25,144 bases of DNA. It comes from Ophiosphaerella korrae (Eukaryota; Ascomycota; Dothideomycetes; Pleosporales; Phaeosphaeriaceae). Below are positions 19,450-25,144 of the stretch, piece by piece. Every line of letters starts with the position of its first letter. The first letter of the stretch is position 1. The translations under genes and the position numbers were made by a program. The stretch lies in NCBI GenBank assembly GCA_028456385.1, contig JALNQF010000524.1, positions 1-25,144 on the forward strand, read 5' to 3'. The notes under the pieces were generated by a model. It worked only from the letters and a program-made list of their open reading frames with translations. It was not told the DNA's origin and ran no database searches.

Positions 19450-22400
19450 ATAGTATTATTATATAATTACTTCTTATAATTCTTCTAGAACCTTGTTTAT
19501 AATCCTAACTAGGTTATTAATTTCTTACTTTTCTACTAGTTGTGTATTTAGTACTAGGTATCTTTATCTATTATCTTAGAGTATAGCTTCTTCTACTACT
19601 TATCTCTTTCCTACAATATTATATCTTTAGCTAAGTATATCTACTTAGCTATTTTCCTTACTTAGTATATACTAGATCTTAAATTTATACTGTCTTAGTA
19701 GTTCTACCTATTATATCTACTTATCCTTTAACTTCTTACTTGTTATAAAGTATATTAGGTTCTTATAATCTATCTTAATAATTACTTCTACTATACTTTT
19801 AGCGTATACTCTCTAATATTTAAGTATTTTAACTATTACAAGTAGCTCTTTATTATATACATTATATCTTTTTTTTTACTCTATAAACTTCTCTAAATAG
19901 TATATAATTAGATACTATTTCTTTTTATACTCTTATAGCGCTATTACTCTATAAGCTAGATTAGATATCTTAGTCTTAATAACTAGGGTCTTATTACTAT
20001 AAAATTACTTTAGAACTAGTAGTATAATATAAGCTTACTTAAGTTCTTTATAAGCTTATTTCTACTCTACTCTCTATTCTTATATTATATCTTTTCTTAT
20101 AAGCTTTATAAGTAGTAGTACCTTCTTTAAAAATCTCTCTATAAAGTATTAGTTAAAGTTAATAAATTTTAGGAATAATTATACGTCTTTAACTATCTTA
20201 GGTTCTTTCTATTCTTTTACTACTTTAGTCTTTTCTTAGCTTATCTTAACTTTATTAATACCTATTATATATCTTAGAAACTCTACTTCTATCTTATACT
20301 ATTTATACTTCTCTAGCTTTAGTTATAGGTTATATTAGTCTAAGTACTATAGTACTATTATTACTTACTCTATATACTTACTTTCTTCTTTAGAATATAT
20401 TAGTATATTATCTAAGTAAGCTATAATAAACTTATCTAAGTATTTTTATAATATATTATTAATTAGTCTTTAGAATATTACTAGTGTATTTATTAGTCTA
20501 AAGAGTATTACTATATACTTATAATATTTATAGCGTGTTTAAAACGCTATCTTCTACTCTTTACTTACTCTAATCCTTATTAAGTAGTATTTATCCTTTA
20601 GGTCTAGCTTTATAAAAATCTTAGCTTAGCTTAGCTTATTTTAGAGTTTATCTATATTTAGTAGTAGGTATTAGTCTTTTACTATAATATTGTTTAATTT
20701 TTAGTAGTTTACGTATATCTTTAGTAGTCTCTTCTTTTTTAGTATAAAGAGAATTAGAAATCTTACTAATAATAAAGATTCTTGTATATATCCTTTTTTT
20801 AGGTCTCTATTTAGTCTTTCTTAGAGTATTACTAATTTACTCTCTATTAATTAGTAAATAGGCCTAAAAAGTAGCTCTTTTCTTTCCTATAACTTAATTA
20901 TATAGTCCTAAGGTTAGTACTTAAGTAATACTAGTATATCTATCTCTTCTATAAATAAGTAGCTAAACTTCTTGTATTATTCTAGGATTTTAGGAGTTAC
21001 TTATTACTCCTCTACTCTTACTTCTTAGCCTAGCGCCTTACTAGTACTTATAGAAGTACTTATTCTCTCTTAATAAGTTACTATTAAAGCTACTATCTTA
21101 TATAGTACCTTCTTATCTACTATTAAATACTACTAATATATAGGCTTAGATCTATATACGTCTTTGTAGTTATTAAATAAGAGGTTCTAGTTTTTCTAAT
21201 TAACTCTAGGATTAAACTCTTATAGCTATAGGAGTCCTAGTATAATATCTTTATTAGCTAAAACTAATACGTCTAAAGTAATCTTTATACTATATCCTTA
21301 AATAATAATCTCTATAGTTACTTTATTACTAACTATTAGGTTTCTTAGTAATAGTTATCTATTCGCAATATAGATTAGATATAGTATCTTCTTTACTTAT
21401 AGTTAGAGTCTTACTTATTTTACTACTTTAGGTATAATTAGGTTTATAAATAACCTTAAATCTACTAATACTTTTATTTTTTCTCTTTTTATCTTTTCTA
21501 GGAGTTTAATAAGTCTTTTAGTATTAATAGTATTATAGCTTCTAGATATATATTTAGTATTAGCTATTTACTTAAAAAAGACTTAATCTTATAATTTTTA
21601 TTTGTCTTTTACTAGAATCCTTATAGTATCTTAATCTCTCTATATTATTTATACTTCTCTAGCGTATAGGTTTACTAGATTAGATTAATATATTAGTTAT
21701 TTATAAGTATCTTACTTGTATTTATATTTTCTTTAGTTATACCTAGAAAGTACTTAGCTTCCTACTTATCTTATAGGTATTATTTATATCTTATATTTAT
21801 ATACTCTTTTTAGTTCTATTTATATCTAGATCTCTTATAAGGGAAATATCTAGATCCTATCTTATTAGAATAGTAGGTAAGGTAGTTATTATAGTAATAT
21901 CTTATCTATAATAGTAGTAGATAGTTTAGGTTACGTAAGTATAGCTAGTATTATAGTTCTTGTATTAATACTAGATCTATAATAATTAGCGCCTAATTAT
22001 TATAAGTATATAATAATTTATATTACTAGGTGTACTCTACTTTATATATTTAGTATTTTTTATCTTACTATTCTTTTATTAAGTAGTAGCTATCTACTAG
22101 TCTCTAGATTTTTTTTATAAATCTATCTTATACTTTAGCGTTTTCTTACCTTAGCTTTAGTATTCTAGGTACTATTTTATATTTAGAGGTCTTAAGCTCT
22201 TAGTTTTCTTTCTTATTCTTGTCTTAGGCTATATATACTCGCCTTCCTAGATATAGCGTTGTCTTGCGCCTATACCTTACTCTTCTCTAGTATAGCTAAA
22301 GGTATTCTAAAGTATCTATCTTAGCTTACTTCTACTTTAGCTAATACCTCTTTACGTAGCTTTATACTCTTAGTAGTATATTTATAGCTTTTACTTTATT

Positions 22401-22560
22401 ATCTATTATAAAGTTACTTAGCTTTATAGTAATCTTATAGTAGTTATATTTCTTACTTATCTCTTACTACTAGAGGTTTGTAGTCTTATAATCTCTCTTC
22501 TCCTAGCTTCTTCTAAGGATTACTTCTTATTCTTCTTCTCTATTATTATCTTACTACTTA
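19450..22560 (-). pseudogene. Chromovirus B pol: protease, RT, RNase H
   Basis: Minus-strand pol in one frame. Protease Asp near 21460-21462; RT with Tyr-Leu-Asp-Asn at 20407-20418; RNase H with the Asp-Tyr-Lys-Asn-Leu segment near 19756-19770, then the Leu-Ser-Lys-Glu-Asn and Val-Asp-Ile-Leu segments (about 19620-19700) typical of Ty3/Gypsy RNase H. After that comes a linker into the integrase, cut by element 3. The upstream boundary with gag is not precise. Gag at 22560-23430 is in another frame, offset in the direction of a -1 shift. Stops are TAA/TAG at Gln/Trp sites. Confidence 0.85.
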
Positions 22561-23430
22561 AGTATATTAATTTATTATATAATCTTATTCTTTACTTAGT
22601 AATTCTTTACTAGGTACCCTATTTTACTATATTTATAGTATTTTTGTCTTTCTACTCTTTTAGGGTTCTTATAGTAATAGTATTCTTATTTTCCTAGGTT
22701 TATATTATTAACGTATATCTTGTCTAGCCTAAAGTATCTATAGCTACTCTAAACTTAGTTATTCTTGTATTTACGTTAGTACTTATACTTAGGTTTATAC
22801 TTCTTACTTTCTATATATAGTACTCTTACGTTCTTAGCTTCTACTATATATTTATATATATAGTTGTTAACTTAAATTACTTCTTCTATTAGGTCTTCTA
22901 ATATCTTAATCGTAGCTCTACTATATATTAGCTTACTTTAAATATTACTCTTAAGTCTCTATTAAAATATCCTTATTAATAACTTGTTATTCTATTCTAT
23001 TTATATCGCGTAGCTTTAGAATTTGTTAGTATAGTCTACTACTACCTTATGTTATTATAGCTACTATATTACGCGCTCTACTACTACTATCTTGTTTACT
23101 AGTAAAAAGGCTTGTTGTACTTTATCTTTAAACTTAATCTATTCTTTAAATATCTTGTTATAGTTATTTTTATTATTATTAAAGTATTTCTTAAGGTATA
23201 GCGTAACTTATTTCTTTACCTTGCCCCTTATATAGGATAATATAAGTATAGCTCTATTTTTATCTTAAACTTAGTTTACTTTAAAAAAGAGATTAAGTTA
23301 TAAGATCTATAGCTTAAGCTTATTTTATTCTCTATAGTAAAGGTCTAGCTTAGTAACCTTAGAAGTAGTAGTATAAGTTACTCTTATACGCTAGTTATCT
23401 ATATTTATTAACGTATCGCTTATTTTAAGA
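22560..23430 (-). pseudogene. Chromovirus B gag with zinc knuckle
   Basis: Minus-strand gag. The region around 22990-23280 reads like the Ty3/Gypsy capsid domain (Tyr-Ile-Arg-Gly-Lys stretch, Phe-Lys, Glu-Arg-Val-Ile, Asp-Tyr-Thr-Asn-Lys-Phe). A single CCHC zinc knuckle follows at 22599-22640, spaced CX2CX4HX4C, with all four ligands changed to Tyr by RIP. It begins just after the LTR at 23441. The start codon cannot be identified. Chromovirus A lacks this part in the window. Confidence 0.8.
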
Positions 23431-23440
23431 GTGTTTAATA

Positions 23441-23883
23441 TGTTAAGACCTTAGAACTAAGTAAAGGTAACGAGGGTAAGTAAGCTTCTATAAGACGGGC
23501 GAAGTTAATAAATAAGATAGTTACTTAACTTAATTAATAGTTAGCTCTTATTAGAGTATTACGAGGTATATAAGTATTAATAGGTAGATAAGAATCTAAT
23601 TAAAGTATTAGTTATAATACTCTATTAAGATAAGAAGTAAAGAAGAAATTAAATATAATAGTCTATAAAGGCTAATTAACGTTCCTATATACTTACTATC
23701 TTATATTTATTCCTAAGTACTTACTCTAGAGCGTTCGCTCTAGAGTACTTATTCCTAAGCGTTTACTCTAGAGCGTTTACTCTAGAGTGTTTACTACTAA
23801 ATAGTTATATATTCTACTACGCTGTATTACCTAGCCTAATTGCGTACGATATAATAGCTTACCTACTACTTAGTATCGTAATA
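23441..23883 (-). repeat. 5' LTR of chromovirus B
   Basis: 443 bp, TGTTAAGACC on the plus strand at its left edge. It matches 10027-10469 along its whole length. The retained TG shows less RIP at this end than in the other copy. On its right the sequence is unrelated to chromovirus A. Confidence 0.88.
23721..23790. repeat. Five 14-bp tandem units with a CTCTAGAG core
   Basis: Same array as 10307-10376, also five units, but the second and third differ (TCGCTCTAGAGTAC and TTATTCCTAAGCGT). Confidence 0.88.
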
Positions 23884-24745
23884 TATAGCTAATAAACTAC
23901 TAGTAGTATAAAGTAAATAGCTTATAAGTAAGTACTAGCTTATATACTTTATAACGCGTTTAGAAATGCTTAAGATAGTATTTAACTAAGTAAAGGATTA
24001 CTAGAGAATACTCTAAAAAGATCCTAAAGTTATTAGCGCGTAGTTTAAGCTTGTAAAGAAGACTAAGGACTAGTATAAAGTAGTAGATAAAGATATCTAT
24101 AACTTTAATAAGACTAGCTTCTAGATAAAAGTAATTAAGTCTATAAAGGTTATTATAGGCTTAGAAAAACATTAATAACTTACTTTTACTTAGAGTAGTA
24201 ATTACAAGTAAGCTATAGTTATCTAGAGTATCTATATAGTAAAGTATACTATCTTACTATTTATTATCTATAATAAGCGCGTTTATATCTCTACTTAGTA
24301 TAAAGAGATAAGTATACTACTAGACTAAAAGCTCTTAGTCTTAGAGAATAGCTAGATAATAAATATATTTAGCCTAAAGTAGTTAAAGTACTTTAACGTA
24401 TATATAAAGGCGCGCTAAGTAAGAGTATACTAGCTACTTATCTTAGATAGCTATAAGAGCTACCTTAACTAGGAGTTTAAAGACTACTACTTTAAAAATA
24501 AGATCTTTTCCCTTTATATACCTACTTATTTATTATATATCTTTTAGTTACTTAATATAGTATACTTTTTACTATTAAAGTATAAGTACTCTAATAATAT
24601 ATAAGACTTAGTATAGAAATATATATTTTATATTAATAAAGAAAACTTCCTCTTTACTTTTAAAGAAGTATTTTTTAATATATTTATAAAAGAAAACTAT
24701 AAAAAAGCTTTTAAAGCTTTAAGGCTTATTCTTCTAGACGCGTAG
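23884..24745 (+). pseudogene. Fot1/pogo-type DDE transposase, C-terminal fragment
   Basis: One plus-strand frame. A CENP-B-type helix-turn-helix end is suggested by the Lys-Asp-Tyr...Asp-Pro-Lys-Val-Ile segment (about 23990-24040). The DDE core follows: Tyr-Asn-Phe-Asn-Lys-Thr-Ser-Phe at 24098-24121, where the first catalytic Asp is Asn (24107-24109) and Gly is Ser; then Leu-Ile-Leu-Asp-Ser-Tyr with Asp at 24446-24448, the usual Leu-Asp-Gly-His box mutated; then a Pro-Thr-Tyr-Leu-Leu-Tyr segment matching the conserved Pro-His-Thr-Ser-His region. It ends in an Ala-Phe-Lys-Ala-Leu-type C-terminus near 24720. The N-terminus is cut by the LTR of B and the 3' end by the LTR at 24746. No terminal inverted repeat is visible. 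Confidence 0.8.
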
Positions 24746-25144
24746 TATTATAGTTATAACAAGAAAAAGCTAGATAGAACTAATTAGCCCTATAGTAGAA
24801 GATAATAATACATATAACTTATAGGTAGCCAAACCTAATTAGGAAACTAACTATAACCTAGACACGTAATAAATTTATAAATTTACAATCTTAGTAAACA
24901 CAAAGTTATAAAGCTAACACGTAATAAATTTATAAATTTGTAATCTTAGTAAATATAAAGTTATAAAGCTAATAGAACTTGTAAGTATATAGTTAGTAGT
25001 AATACACATTATTAGGATAGTATTAGTAATCTAATCTCTAACCTAGAACGCTAATACTTAATATTATACACACAAATTAACTATTATTTATAGTTATTAC
25101 CTAATTACTATATAAGCTTTTGTTATTACCTTCTAATCTACTAA
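24746..25144 (+). repeat. Partial LTR of the element 2/3 family at the window edge
   Basis: Starts TATTATAGTTATAACAAG (RIP form of the LTR start) and matches the LTRs of elements 2 and 3 up to CTACTAA, where the window ends. It has two repeat units (about 24862 and 24915) in which all CpG words are lost. It is the most mutated LTR in the window. It may be the 5' LTR of another full element to the right, or a solo LTR. Confidence 0.8.

Larger units (their letters stand above)
10027..23883 (-). mobile_element. Chromovirus B (Ty3/Gypsy, family 1), interrupted by element 3
   Basis: A minus-strand LTR retrotransposon with both LTRs (443 bp each, 10027-10469 and 23441-23883). Without element 3 and its duplication it would be about 6.8 kb. 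Read on the minus strand it has gag with a zinc knuckle, protease, RT, RNase H, integrase (split by element 3) and chromodomain, then a polypurine tract directly before the LTR at 10469. Its outer flanks do not match: the five bases on the left are AAATC and on the right TATAG. The left side is chromovirus A and the right side is a pogo-type transposon. So either it is a recombinant between two insertions or one flank has been replaced. Confidence 0.85.

Noticed and set aside
24700..24720. AAAGCTTTTAAAGCTTT palindrome as a transposon terminal inverted repeat
   Set aside because: It falls within the transposase reading frame, at its C-terminal Ala-Phe-Lys-Ala segment, so it is coding sequence. 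A similar word near 170-190 shows no wider similarity.
1..25144. Many short open frames on both strands as possible host genes
   Set aside because: They are short, lack codon structure, and overlap transposon frames that can be recognised by domain order. None shows a plausible start, length and domain together.
1..25144. AT-rich window as a centromere or mitochondrial DNA
   Set aside because: The AT richness is explained by RIP of identifiable LTR elements. There are no mitochondrial genes, and nothing in the sequence itself marks a centromere, although RIP-rich nests do occur there in some fungi.

Overview
The window is a stack of dead, nested transposable elements from what is almost certainly a filamentous ascomycete (Pezizomycotina). 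It is AT-rich. TpA is very abundant, while CpA and TpG are scarce. Frames that still read as transposon proteins are broken almost only by TAA and TAG where Gln or Trp is expected, Cys codons have become Tyr, and catalytic Asp codons have become Asn. This is the footprint of repeat-induced point mutation (RIP). I see no intact host gene, tRNA, rRNA or CRISPR array.

Layout: 1-69 is a (TAG)23 tract that starts before the window, followed by about 490 bp I cannot assign. About 560-2813 plus 9950-10026 is chromovirus A (Ty3/Gypsy, minus strand; protease, RT and RNase H). It is split by element 2 (2814-9949, plus strand), a complete LTR retrotransposon with 496-bp LTRs and a TACTT target duplication. 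Chromovirus B (10027-23883, minus strand, same family as A) has 443-bp LTRs, gag, protease, RT, RNase H, integrase and chromodomain. It is split by element 3 (12420-19444, plus strand, same family as element 2) with a TTATT target duplication. To the right, 23884-24745 holds the C-terminal part of a Fot1/pogo-type DDE transposase, and 24746-25144 is a partial, heavily mutated LTR of the element 2/3 family running off the window.

Two retrotransposon families are therefore present. Family 1 (A, B) has gag and pol in different frames. Family 2 (elements 2, 3) has Gag, protease, RT, RNase H, integrase and chromodomain in one frame of about 1830 codons in both copies. RIP makes substitutions only, so reading frame and domain spacing survive although both polyproteins are full of stops.

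The least expected signal is at the 3' end of both families. Between the chromodomain and the 3' LTR, the antisense strand carries a protein-like frame. In family 2 it begins with six Cys-or-Tyr positions spaced CX2CX6CX9CX2CX6C, identical in both copies and resembling a fungal Zn2Cys6 cluster, followed by a Lys/Glu/Leu-rich stretch. In family 1 another antisense frame runs about 165 codons with few stops. Order of events inferred from nesting: A first, then element 2 and B into A, then element 3 into B. The two flanks of B do not match each other, which points to a later rearrangement.
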